A stretch of DNA of 64,000 nt from Clostridia bacterium (GTDB lineage Bacteria; Bacillota; Clostridia; Oscillospirales; Acutalibacteraceae). The stretch is taken from the NCBI GenBank assembly GCA_017521925.1, contig JAFXBG010000002.1, positions 1 through 64,000 of the forward strand. The letters are read 5' to 3'. The translations under genes and the position numbers were made by a program. Under the pieces are notes generated by a model that had not been told where the DNA came from, made no database searches, and saw only the letters and a list, made by a program, of their open reading frames with translations. Every line of letters begins with the position of its first letter. Positions within the stretch are counted from its first letter, which is position 1. Positions 36,505 to 45,562 of this stretch are shown one piece after another.

Positions 36505-39500
36505 TTAGATAAAGGGATAGTTGCCGATGTCAAAACCACCGTCTTCAACCTGTGTATCGAGAAGATAGAAACCGAAGTCACTCATCTGAGTAAGGTCAAC
36601 ATCAACAGACTTGGATGTGCCGTCTGTAAAGATAATGTTTGTGAAACCTGCAGGAACTTCATAAGTATATCTGTCCTCACCATACTCGTTAGTGTCGAAA
36701 TGTGTCATAGGTACACCGGGCCACTCGCCGTTGTTACCACCCATTGCATCCCAGCAATAAGCATATACTGTACCTGCCCAACGCTTGTTGTTAGAGAAGC
36801 AAACTGTGTACGAATCGTATACAGGGTCGTCTACAGGAGGATCGTAGGGATCCTCGGGAGGATCTGTTACAATTTCAGAAGGTACTGTAGGCTCTGTTAC
36901 AACAGGCTCAGCAGTTGTGGGTACTGTTGTAGGAGCAAGAGTAGTAGGCTCGGCTGTTGTAGGCTCTGTAGTTACAGGAGCAACAGTAGTAGCCTCTGTA
37001 GGCTCTGTAGTTGTGGGAGCTACTGTTGTAGGCTTTGTAGCAGGAGCAATTGTAGTAGCGGGAGTTGTTACAGGTAATGTTACCCACTCGCCTGTGTCTT
37101 CGATTGCCTCGCCTACAGGATATTCAACATCATACTGAGCAAGATACTTCTGGATAATTGTAGCATCCTTGATATTGATGATATCATCTGTACAAGCATC
37201 AGCACAACGCAAACCGTCACCTACAAGCATAAGAAGCTGAGCTGCGTGCTTCTGGATAAGAGTTACGTCCTTGATATTAACAATGCCGCTTTCGTCAGCA
37301 TCACCGAGGATAAGAGGATCTACAAATTCGCCGGGGTTTGTTACAGTTGTAGCCTGAGTCTTAGGCTCAGTTACAGTTGTGGGAACTGTTGTAACAGGAG
37401 CTGTTGTGGCTACAGGAGTTGTAGCAGTAGGCTCTGTCTTGGGAACTGTTGTTACAGGAACTGTTGTTACAGGTGCTGTTGTTGTAGGCTGTGTCTTACT
37501 CTCGCCATAAAGGTAAACTACGCAGATTGAACCTGCAATTACGTTACCCTCAGCATTTGTGGGAATAATAGGCTCGCCTAAATCTTTCTTAGCCTCTGTC
37601 TTGTAAGGAGTGCTAAGTGAAACGTTTGTCATAGAAGTACGTTCATCTTCGGCAAGCTTCTTACCTGTTTCTGCATCGATATGAGAAACAACGATATCGG
37701 TATTGAAGTTTAACTGCTTGTTCTTAATATAAACTGTACCGGATGCAACATAGCCGGGCTCACCGTTTAAGGGTTCCTGCTCACCCTGACCCATGTTGTG
37801 GAACATTACGTTACAGCTGGTGATATGATATGAAAGCTCACTGTTTGCATCTGTAATAGAGTGCTTGTACCAGTTGCCTACTGTTTCACCCTTGGGAAGC
37901 TCTGCTGCATTTGTAACCTTAGTCATACGCTGCTTCTTAGCACCCCATGCACCGAAGGGCTTATCTTCGCTATCTGTATATGCATACATACCGATGTTGT
38001 TGCCCCACTTTGTGTTGTAATAGTAAACATCGATGCTTTCAACGTCAAGCTGCTTGTATACAAAAGTGATTGTAGCGGGTTTAGATGAATCAAATGTACC
38101 CTTGTAATTTGCGGGGTACTTAGAGGAAACTAATTCGTAACCTGATACGTTGGAGAAAGGAAGGTTGAACTCTTCACCGTCAAGCATACGGAATGTAATA
38201 TCCTGAGAAACAGACTCGCCTTTTTCGTCAACGTACTTGATTGTCAAGTAACCATCGGTATTGAAGCTCTTGTAATTGATTGTTACAACAACATCCTTAC
38301 CAGCCTCAACTGTACCGTAGTATGTGTTACCATCCTTTGTACCTGCATTTGCCTCGATAGACTCTACTGTATGGTTAAACAATGTATAATTATCGGGAAC
38401 TGCACGCCATGTATCGCCTACTGCATAGAGAGCTTCAGAAGTTTTGATAGTTTTACCATCAGCAACGTGCTTAACTGTAACCTTCTCGTATGTTGCAGAC
38501 TTAGCAGTTGTTTCGCCCTGAACAAGAATTGCAGAGCCGTTTGCAGGAACATTGTAGGAGCCTGATGCTTTACCTAAGGAAGTAAGACCTGCCTTAGTGC
38601 CGTCAGCTACAACTGTCCACTCACCGCCGGGAAGAGTTACGGAAGCAGCACCGCCGTTATTCATAATAACGAGTGCCTGTGACCATTCGCCTGCTGTAGA
38701 GTTTTTAAGTGTATAAGCGATTACATTGTTGCCGGTACTGATGTAAGAAGGAGCAACAATTGTAGAAGAAGAACGGAAAGGTGTGAAGGCATCTCTGATT
38801 TCGCCAAGTCCCTTGAAGAATGCAACTTCAGTTGCATATGTGTCAATTCTCTTCCAATCGAAGGAGTTATCTTTACGTGAGTTATAGGAGTTACCGTTGC
38901 CGTTCTTGGTACGTGCAAACTCTGTACCTGCAAGGAGGAAGGGAACGCCCTGAGATGTCAAGAGATAAGTCATTGATGTTCTGAGCTTAATCCTATCAGA
39001 ATCACTTGTGCTATTGTACTGCTTGGATGTAGCCTGAAGGTTATCCCACCATGTTACACCGTCGTGACAGTCAAAATATGTAAGGGATTTATTGGGAGTA
39101 AGACCGTTTTTAGTCTTGGAAACAATACCTGACTTTGTTGCGTTTGTCTGGGTTGCATCACCCTTGAACCACTTCTGGATAGCATCTCTTGTTGCATCGT
39201 TAAAGCAACCGATTCTTTCCTTGAGTTTTGCAGCATTGTTGATTGTACACTGATTACCTGCATCAAGACCGGAGAAACCGCCTGTACCTGTCCAGGGCTC
39301 ACCGTACATAATAATCTTCTTGCCTTCGCCGCCGTACATACCGTCAAACATAGAACGGATTTCGTTCATAATCTGCCAGTCGTGAGCACCCATAAGGTCG
39401 AAACGGAAACCGTCAACGTGGTACTCTTCTACCCAGTACTTAAGGGACTGCATCATATAGTTTTTGAACATCTTCTTGTCAGTAGCAAGTGTGTTACCGC

Positions 39501-40509
39501 AAGCTGTACAGTTGATGTACTGTGTTGCACTTTCCATACGATAGTAGTAACCGGGAACTGTGTAGGTAAAGGGAGATTTATCAGAACCAAATGTATGGTT
39601 ATAAACAACACCCATTACAACAGAAATACCTCTGTCATGGAGAGCCTGTACCATCTGTTTGAATTCAGTAATTCTTACGTTACCGTCATAGGGATTTGTG
39701 GAATAAAGACCCTCGGGAACGTTATAGTTTTTGGGGTCATAACCCCAGTTATAGGATTCAGCGTTTCTTTCGTCACCTGATGCGAAATCGAAGGGACACT
39801 GAATATGAACAACCTTGATACCCTGCTCAACTAAATAGTCAATACCAGTGCTCTTGCCGTTTAAAGTAAGACCGCCCTCAACAAAGCCGAGGAACTTGCC
39901 CTGATATTCAGGAGAAACACCGGAGTTGTCGTTGGAAGTAAGGTCGTCAATGTGAACTTCCCAGATAGCCTTATCTGTTACCTGGTCCTGGAAAACGTGC
40001 TCATCAGTTGCCCAACCTTCAGGGTCTGTTGAGTCAAGGTCAACAACCATTGAACGGTTACCATTAACGCCACAAGCCTTGGCGTAAATGTCATAAGTTT
40101 CCATAGCACCAAGTTTAGCGGTATCTACTGTGTATGTATAATATACATTCTTGTAGTCGCCTTCAAGAGCTACAGACCAAACACCTGTAGCGTTATCTTT
40201 CTTAAGTGCGTGTGTGCCAAGGTTCTCTGCACCATTCTCAAGGTCAGAGCCTGTTGCAAAAAGATTGAGTGTAACGCTCTTAGCCTCGGGAGACCATACC
40301 TTCCAAGTTGTCTTGGCGGGAGTATAGGTACTACCCAAATCTGTGCCGTTATAGGCTTTTGTTTCAAGGTAATTTACGTTATAGTAGTTACCAAGAGCAC
40401 CTGTTTCGGCTGTTTCGATTTCTGCGGCATTGGCAGTCATACAAACTGTGGTAAGACCAACAATCATTAATACCGTCAATACGAGAGAAATCAGTCTTTT
40501 GAGTTTCAT
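36505..40509 (-). CDS. Type I pullulanase (GH13) with MucBP-like, dockerin and CBM26 modules
   Basis: 1334 residues, secreted (signal peptide 1-29). Order: CBM48 (about 60-150, TTWKVWSPEAKSVTLNLF); GH13 barrel about 170-620 with YNHTFGS (303), nucleophile Asp in VDGFRFDLMGAHD (about 369), acid Glu in MYGEPWTGTGG (about 402) and YFDCHDG (about 480); two MucBP-like beta modules; a module with VYYYNTKWGNN; Thr/Pro linker; type I dockerin about 1125-1190 (GDADESGIVNIKDVT, INIKDATIIQKY); a second Thr linker; and a CBM26-like module at the end (VCFSNNKRWAGTVYAYCWD, WPG). It cleaves alpha-1,6 links in pullulan and starch. AGGAGAGG precedes the ATG. It is transcribed alone. Confidence 0.93.
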   Translation of the reverse strand: MKLKRLISLVLTVLMIVGLTTVCMTANAAEIETAETGALGNYYNVNYLETKAYNGTDLGSTYTPAKTTWKVWSPEAKSVTLNLFATGSDLENGAENLGTHALKKDNATGVWSVALEGDYKNVYYTYTVDTAKLGAMETYDIYAKACGVNGNRSMVVDLDSTDPEGWATDEHVFQDQVTDKAIWEVHIDDLTSNDNSGVSPEYQGKFLGFVEGGLTLNGKSTGIDYLVEQGIKVVHIQCPFDFASGDERNAESYNWGYDPKNYNVPEGLYSTNPYDGNVRITEFKQMVQALHDRGISVVMGVVYNHTFGSDKSPFTYTVPGYYYRMESATQYINCTACGNTLATDKKMFKNYMMQSLKYWVEEYHVDGFRFDLMGAHDWQIMNEIRSMFDGMYGGEGKKIIMYGEPWTGTGGFSGLDAGNQCTINNAAKLKERIGCFNDATRDAIQKWFKGDATQTNATKSGIVSKTKNGLTPNKSLTYFDCHDGVTWWDNLQATSKQYNSTSDSDRIKLRTSMTYLLTSQGVPFLLAGTEFARTKNGNGNSYNSRKDNSFDWKRIDTYATEVAFFKGLGEIRDAFTPFRSSSTIVAPSYISTGNNVIAYTLKNSTAGEWSQALVIMNNGGAASVTLPGGEWTVVADGTKAGLTSLGKASGSYNVPANGSAILVQGETTAKSATYEKVTVKHVADGKTIKTSEALYAVGDTWRAVPDNYTLFNHTVESIEANAGTKDGNTYYGTVEAGKDVVVTINYKSFNTDGYLTIKYVDEKGESVSQDITFRMLDGEEFNLPFSNVSGYELVSSKYPANYKGTFDSSKPATITFVYKQLDVESIDVYYYNTKWGNNIGMYAYTDSEDKPFGAWGAKKQRMTKVTNAAELPKGETVGNWYKHSITDANSELSYHITSCNVMFHNMGQGEQEPLNGEPGYVASGTVYIKNKQLNFNTDIVVSHIDAETGKKLAEDERTSMTNVSLSTPYKTEAKKDLGEPIIPTNAEGNVIAGSICVVYLYGESKTQPTTTAPVTTVPVTTVPKTEPTATTPVATTAPVTTVPTTVTEPKTQATTVTNPGEFVDPLILGDADESGIVNIKDVTLIQKHAAQLLMLVGDGLRCADACTDDIINIKDATIIQKYLAQYDVEYPVGEAIEDTGEWVTLPVTTPATTIAPATKPTTVAPTTTEPTEATTVAPVTTEPTTAEPTTLAPTTVPTTAEPVVTEPTVPSEIVTDPPEDPYDPPVDDPVYDSYTVCFSNNKRWAGTVYAYCWDAMGGNNGEWPGVPMTHFDTNEYGEDRYTYEVPAGFTNIIFTDGTSKSVDVDLTQMSDFGFYLLDTQVEDGGFDIGNYPFI

Positions 40510-40528
40510 TAAATCCTCTCCTTTTTAA

Positions 40529-40544
40529 TGCACATAACAGTGCA
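40529..40544. promoter_or_regulatory. Palindrome in the pullulanase leader
   Basis: TGCAC-6-GTGCA about 20 bases upstream of the ATG at 40509 and just downstream of a probable -10 (TGTGCTACAAT on the minus strand). Its placement fits an operator, but no regulator can be named. Confidence 0.3.
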
Positions 40545-40658
40545 ATTTACTCATTAGAATTGTAGCACAAAATTTAGTACAAAGAAATACTTTTATTATC
40601 TTTTTTCACTCGCTTAATAAACAATATTTCATAGCTTGTTTTGGTTATTATAAACAAA

Positions 40659-40694
40659 ACCCCACTGTAATTATGGCACTAATCACAATGGGGT
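40659..40694 (-). terminator. Terminator of the 40702-44477 operon
   Basis: CCCCA.TGT pairs with ACA.TGGGG, followed by TTTTGTTT on the minus strand. It lies 8 bases after the stop at 40702. Confidence 0.75.
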
Positions 40695-40701
40695 GTACAA
40701 A

Positions 40702-41796
40702 TTATACTATATTAATGTCAGTGAAACCTACACCAAAAGCAGTACCTAATGAAAGGCAAATACTCTGGGGAATGTCTGAAAAATAAAGACCAATAGCAGT
40801 GCCGTCATGAACAAGCCTTACGTCAACCTGACGATGAAGAATTGATGAAACCTCGTGAGAAAGCAAAGCACCATAGTCTTCAGAAATATTAAATAGCTTT
40901 GCGTATCCGCCGCGGTCACGATAAAGTTTATTATCAACTGTATAATTTGCAATGCTTATAATCACCTTGTCACAAAGTCCGCCTGTCTTAAGTGCTTCTT
41001 TGCAGGTATCAGCAACAACATTGGCAAGATAACGGTGAAGCTCAATGGCTCTCCCACAGTTTTCAGGGCTGTCTGAAGTATCAAGCACCATATGCATAGA
41101 CGGTTTTGTCAGAAGCTTTGTAAACTCAGAAATGTCACCGTTTTTCTTTTTGATAATACATCGTTTGAGGTTGGTCTGACCAAAATCAAGCACTGCTGCG
41201 GCATCACAGTTTTCAGGAAGAAGCTTGGCACAGCCCATAGTGCCTATATGAGAGCCATTGTCAAAAAGCATAATATTATAGGGAGTCTCCCCTGCCATAT
41301 CAAAAACGTAGAGAATATGCTCCTTTAAACGTCTGCCCAGAAGTCCGCCTGAAAGACCGCCTGTAAGAATTACGGTTTTGAGATTCGCCCAATATTCCCA
41401 ATGGGTATCGTTCCAATCATATCGTACCAATCTGTTTTTAGGATGCCCCTGCTTTAAAGTAAGAAGAATCACACCCAATCTGATACCGTACTTACGGACA
41501 ATAGCATCCGCCAGCACCTTTTCAATAATATTTTCACTATAAGTTGCATCGTCGAGGAATTTCGGCAGATTCTGGTCTGTGTAGCCTGAAATATCCACTC
41601 CCCTTTTACCTGCGAGATCTTTAATTTCCTGAGATATAAGCTTTGCGGAAAAAATCTGATTTGCACTTTTGCCAATAATATCATCAGCCAGTCCACTGAC
41701 AGGGACATAGTTAATGATACTGCGGTTAACAGAGCAAAGCGATGTTACATATTCGTTTTTTGATTCTTCAGAATATGAGAGGAAGGGATTTTTCAT
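40702..41796 (-). CDS. Unrecognised ASKHA-fold (sugar kinase/actin-like) protein
   Basis: 364 residues from MKNPFLSYSEES, preceded by AAAGGAG 10 bases away; the longer frame enters the permease gene without a ribosome site. AAVLDFGQTNLKRCII looks like the phosphate-1 loop of the hexokinase/Hsp70/actin fold, VILTGGLSGGLLGRR and VHDGTAIGLYF like further loops of the fold, and LSLGTAFGVGFT closes it like ROK kinases. The ROK zinc motif is absent. It is co-directional with an ABC exporter 15 bases upstream. Substrate unknown. Confidence 0.65.
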   Translation of the reverse strand: MKNPFLSYSEESKNEYVTSLCSVNRSIINYVPVSGLADDIIGKSANQIFSAKLISQEIKDLAGKRGVDISGYTDQNLPKFLDDATYSENIIEKVLADAIVRKYGIRLGVILLTLKQGHPKNRLVRYDWNDTHWEYWANLKTVILTGGLSGGLLGRRLKEHILYVFDMAGETPYNIMLFDNGSHIGTMGCAKLLPENCDAAAVLDFGQTNLKRCIIKKKNGDISEFTKLLTKPSMHMVLDTSDSPENCGRAIELHRYLANVVADTCKEALKTGGLCDKVIISIANYTVDNKLYRDRGGYAKLFNISEDYGALLSHEVSSILHRQVDVRLVHDGTAIGLYFSDIPQSICLSLGTAFGVGFTDINIV

Positions 41797-41810
41797 AAAT
41801 AAAAACTCCT

Positions 41811-42638
41811 TTAGCTGCCTGCTGACTCGTATGCTTTCTCTCCCAATTTCCACACCAGCTGTGAAATAAAGAAAAGCACTGCCGAAACCCCTATAGTTAC
41901 GGGTAAACTCCACACGCTTTCGCCTCTTAACAAGTAAATAGCAGGATAATAAGCGGTAAGAGCAAAGGGCAGAATATAGGTTATGATGGTTTTTACAACA
42001 TTATTATATATCTTTGCGGGATAACTTGCAAACTCATTTGTCATATAACACATATGAGTAATGTGACCGCTTCGCTTTGTCCAAAAGGAAATAGCGGCTG
42101 TAGCGGTTTTTACAGATGTGTAAATCATAACCGCAAATGGAATTACAAAAGCAACAGGGATAAGCCTGAACCAGTTTATATTTGCGGCTATGTCTGCAGG
42201 CATTGAAAGTACACTGTAAACTACAAGCACAATGCCGACAAACAAATCACCAAAAGCATCTACACAGAATTTTTCGGTTAATACATAGAACCAGCTGTTT
42301 ACGGGTCTGGTCAGATATTTGTCAAAGTCACCCTTTGCCACAACCCAGTAACCCATTCCCCACAGGTTATCGAAAAGCAAATGGTCTATTCCCTTTGGAA
42401 TAAGGGAAAAGCCATAGATAAAAAGAACTTCGTTGAAGGTCCAACTGTCCACAACCTGACCGTTTACTTTATAGGCAAGGGCAGGAATTGAGGCAAAAAT
42501 AATACCTAATGTAAGAATTTTAACCGCCTGAACAAGCACAAAGCCAATGGCACCCATAAGGAAATCCACCTTATATTCCATAAGCTTTTTTAAGTCCTGT
42601 GCTATGAATATACGATGAAGTTTAAAATATTTTCTCAT
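41811..42638 (-). CDS. ABC-2 permease subunit (COG3694 type)
   Basis: 275 residues, about six membrane helices, with the charged helical N-terminus (MRKYFKLHRIFIAQDLKKLMEYK) and the GDFDKYLTRPVNSWFYVL loop typical of this ABC-2 family. GGAGGTTG precedes the ATG. It pairs with the other permease 4 bases upstream and the ATPase to form one heteromeric exporter of unknown substrate. Confidence 0.85.
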   Translation of the reverse strand: MRKYFKLHRIFIAQDLKKLMEYKVDFLMGAIGFVLVQAVKILTLGIIFASIPALAYKVNGQVVDSWTFNEVLFIYGFSLIPKGIDHLLFDNLWGMGYWVVAKGDFDKYLTRPVNSWFYVLTEKFCVDAFGDLFVGIVLVVYSVLSMPADIAANINWFRLIPVAFVIPFAVMIYTSVKTATAAISFWTKRSGHITHMCYMTNEFASYPAKIYNNVVKTIITYILPFALTAYYPAIYLLRGESVWSLPVTIGVSAVLFFISQLVWKLGEKAYESAGS

Positions 42639-42642
42639 ATTC

Positions 42643-43455
42643 TCAACCTCCGTGCACCACCAGGCGCTTCATAGCCAGCTTTAAAACAAGCTTGGATATA
42701 AGAGCGAAAATCACAAGCCAGAAAACCTGAAGCCCAAGATAGAAAATAATTTTCTTAGCACCGTACATACCCATATATATCATAACGGGAGTATATGAAA
42801 GGGATGCAAAAGGTAAAAATTGAAGCACATAACCAAAACCACCCATAAATGCAAGGGGAATTGTTGCACCTGAAAGAAAATCTACCACTGCACCTTTAAT
42901 AATATCTGTTCCCCACAGGTTTTTAAGGAAAAATGCCAGAAAACCATAGGAAAGGTTAAAATAGAAATTGATACCATACGCCAGCACCATACTTACAAGA
43001 AAAAGTAAAAGCATAGGAATATCAAGCATCAGCCTGCCGTTGATAACAAAGCGGTAAATCTCTACACCTGCGGTAATGGGCAGGAAAATAAGCGAAAAGC
43101 TTATAATCTTATTACCCAGCTCCTGAAATAGAAAACACATATCAAAGTCGATAGGCTTTATCATTCGCATAACTACTGAGCCGTCTAATATTTCCTTACC
43201 AATGGCATATGAACCGTCGGAATAAGTTATATAACCTGAAAGAAAGGAAATAAAAAGATAAACCACCATATTATCGTAAGAAAAGCCAAAGAGTGTTTCG
43301 CCCGATGAGCTGTCGAAAACAGCTTTCCACACAAAGAACATTACAAAACACTTCATAATTTCGCCTAAAAGGAAGAAAAGAAAGTTTGCTCTGTAGGTTA
43401 CACTTTCCATTATGCCCGCTCGTGTAAAGGGAGTATACTTACGAAGCTTGCTCAC
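42643..43455 (-). CDS. ABC-2 permease subunit (COG4587 type)
   Basis: 270 residues, about six helices: FLFFLLGEIMKCFVMFFVW, SYAIGKEILDGSVVMRMIKPIDF and YTPVMIYMG are family features. It starts with GTG overlapping the ATPase stop (GTGTGA). The I-DGSVVMRMIKPI segment mirrors the DFDKYLTRPVNSW loop of the partner, so the two are distant paralogues that form a heterodimer. Confidence 0.85.
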   Translation of the reverse strand: MSKLRKYTPFTRAGIMESVTYRANFLFFLLGEIMKCFVMFFVWKAVFDSSSGETLFGFSYDNMVVYLFISFLSGYITYSDGSYAIGKEILDGSVVMRMIKPIDFDMCFLFQELGNKIISFSLIFLPITAGVEIYRFVINGRLMLDIPMLLLFLVSMVLAYGINFYFNLSYGFLAFFLKNLWGTDIIKGAVVDFLSGATIPLAFMGGFGYVLQFLPFASLSYTPVMIYMGMYGAKKIIFYLGLQVFWLVIFALISKLVLKLAMKRLVVHGG

Positions 43456-44477
43456 ACAGCCTCGCCTCCTCCCTTATACAGACGGCGGATAATCTCCTCA
43501 ATATCAGCATCCTTGACGCTGATATCCTTAACGTGAACCTTGGATAAAGTAAAGCTGAGCATTTCTTCTACAGATGCAATATCTGTATTAAAACGAACCT
43601 TTACTTCATTTCCCTTGGTTTCAAGCTTAAGGTCATCCTCAGCAAAGTTAAATTTTTGGTCATATGTAAGCTTTTCCATATCTGCTTCCTTATTAAGTTC
43701 AAAGGTAAGCTCACGCATCTGGCCATACTGTTGACGGAGTGTTGACAGCTCACCATCAAACACTTTTTTACCCTTATCAACCATAACGATACGTTTACAC
43801 AAAAGCTCAATATCTTCAAGGTCGTGGGTTGTAAGAATAACGGTTGTACCGCTTTCCTTATTAATAAGCTGAATAGCCTTGCGAATATTATCTTTAGCCA
43901 CTACATCTAGTCCTACTGTAGGCTCGTCAAGAAAAAGAACCTTGGGATTATGCAAAAGGGCTGCCGCAATGTCAGCACGCATACGCTGACCAAGGGAAAG
44001 AGTACGGACAGGGCTTGTGATAAAATCTTCAAGGTCCAGAACCTCATTTAAGAAAGCCATTCTTTTTTCGTAATCTTCATCGCTTACGTCATAAATTTCT
44101 TTTAAAACCATATAGGTTTCACGAAGTGCCAAATCCCACCAAAGCTGAGTACGCTGGCCGAATACTACACCGATTTCCTTTACATAAGCCTTGCGGTTTT
44201 CTGTAGGAATATGACCGTTAATACGACAAAAACCTTCGCTGGGTGTAAGAATACCTGTAAGCATTTTAATAACAGTCGATTTACCTGCACCGTTTGGACC
44301 GATAAAACCGATAATCTCACCTGCCTCAACATCAAAAGATATTCCGTCAACAGCTTTTACAACGTCGTATTTAGGATTAAAAAGAGCTTTTATGCTTCCT
44401 TTCAAGCCCGGCTCTTTAATAGCTTTTTTGAAATGTTTCTGCAGGTTTTCTACATGAATCATAGAATTATTTTCCAT
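43452..44477 (-). CDS. ABC transporter ATP-binding protein (COG4586 type)
   Basis: 341 residues. It starts with the family's N-terminal extension (HFKKAIKEPGLKGSIKALFN), then Walker A GPNGAGKST, Q-loop VVFGQRTQLWWDLALRETY, signature LSLGQRMRAD, Walker B VLFLDEPTVGLD and H-loop TTHD. GAGGAGG precedes the ATG. It is the first gene of the exporter operon. Confidence 0.9.
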   Translation of the reverse strand: MENNSMIHVENLQKHFKKAIKEPGLKGSIKALFNPKYDVVKAVDGISFDVEAGEIIGFIGPNGAGKSTVIKMLTGILTPSEGFCRINGHIPTENRKAYVKEIGVVFGQRTQLWWDLALRETYMVLKEIYDVSDEDYEKRMAFLNEVLDLEDFITSPVRTLSLGQRMRADIAAALLHNPKVLFLDEPTVGLDVVAKDNIRKAIQLINKESGTTVILTTHDLEDIELLCKRIVMVDKGKKVFDGELSTLRQQYGQMRELTFELNKEADMEKLTYDQKFNFAEDDLKLETKGNEVKVRFNTDIASVEEMLSFTLSKVHVKDISVKDADIEEIIRRLYKGGGEAV

Positions 44478-44578
44478 AAAAACATACCTCCTCTTACTTT
44501 AAAAATAAAGCAGAGCTCACTTAAAATATCACTCTTTATTTATATGAGGTTATATGATACAATAATAAAGGTGATTTT

Positions 44579-45454
44579 ATGAACTGTAAACTTTGCCCCC
44601 ATAAATGCGGGGCTTTAAGAACTAAAGATACAACAGATGGAAAATGCAGACTTACCACAACAGTAAAAGTTGCACGTATTGCGCCTCATATGTGGGAAGA
44701 ACCGCCCATTAGCGGAACCAAGGGTAGCGGTACTGTATTTTTCAGCGGTTGCACCTTAAGTTGTATTTTTTGTCAGAACTACAAAATTTCAGCCGAAAAT
44801 CTGGGAACTTCAATCACGGCAAAGAAGCTCAGCGAAGAATACAAAAGACTTGAGGCTATGAATGTACATAACATCAACTTAGTAAGTGCTACCCAGTTTT
44901 TGCCCGAAATAATTAAAAGCTTTGAAATCTACAAACCCGCTGTACCTGTAGTTTATAATACAGGCGGTTTTGAAAGGGTCGAGACACTGAAAGCCCTTGA
45001 GGGGATTGTGGATATTTACCTTCCTGACTTTAAATACTCAGACAACAAGCTAGGTCTTGAATATTCGGGTGCTGAAAATTATGTAGAAACTGCTCTTTCT
45101 GCCATCAGTGAGATGATAAGGCAAAAAGGTAAGCTTGTTCTTGATGATGAAGGCATTGCCGTGAGAGGCGTCCTCGTACGCCACCTGGTACTGCCTAATC
45201 ACACAAAAAACAGCATTGAGGCACTTAATATTCTCAAAGAGAATTTTGGCGATAACCTTACCTTAAGCTTAATGGGTCAATATGTGCCTGCAGGCAAAGC
45301 CTGCGAACATCCTAAGCTTGGCAGAAAAATCACCAAGAGAGAGTATCAAAAGGTCCTCGCACACCTTTTGAATTTGGAAATTGACGGATATTCTCAGGAG
45401 CTTAAGTCAGCTTCAGAAGAATATATTCCCCACTGGGATTATGAGGCTAAGTAA
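44579..45454 (+). CDS. Radical SAM protein, PflX-like (COG1313)
   Basis: 291 residues. A cysteine-rich start (MNCKLCPHKCGALR, GKCRL) precedes the SAM cluster motif CTLSCIFCQN at about 60. VVYNTGGFERVETLK and LVLPNHTKNSIEALN are typical of the PflX-like group, related to pyruvate-formate-lyase activases but of unsettled function. GGTGATTTT precedes the ATG. It is divergent from the ABC exporter and stands alone. Confidence 0.88.
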   Translation: MNCKLCPHKCGALRTKDTTDGKCRLTTTVKVARIAPHMWEEPPISGTKGSGTVFFSGCTLSCIFCQNYKISAENLGTSITAKKLSEEYKRLEAMNVHNINLVSATQFLPEIIKSFEIYKPAVPVVYNTGGFERVETLKALEGIVDIYLPDFKYSDNKLGLEYSGAENYVETALSAISEMIRQKGKLVLDDEGIAVRGVLVRHLVLPNHTKNSIEALNILKENFGDNLTLSLMGQYVPAGKACEHPKLGRKITKREYQKVLAHLLNLEIDGYSQELKSASEEYIPHWDYEAK

Positions 45455-45508
45455 CTAAGCCTCTCCCTTTTTCTCTCTATTAAGTATCTATTGCTAACGC
45501 ATAAATGC

Positions 45509-45554
45509 GGATAGCACAAATAAACAACCCGTGCCCACTATGTAGGCACGGGTT
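45509..45554 (-). terminator. Terminator of rny
   Basis: AACCCGTGCC (45526-45535) pairs with GGCACGGGTT (45545-45554), followed by GTTTATTTG on the minus strand. Confidence 0.8.
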
Positions 45555-45562
45555 TCGTTTGC

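Noticed and set aside
36917-37500. Short-repeat array (TGTTGTAGG/TACAGG-like) that might look like CRISPR or VNTR
   Set aside because: The repeats are codons of Thr/Pro linkers in the pullulanase and have no spacer structure.
36700-37530. Cys/Ser-rich plus-strand frames opposite the pullulanase linkers
   Set aside because: Low-complexity antisense of the Thr/Pro linkers, without ribosome sites.
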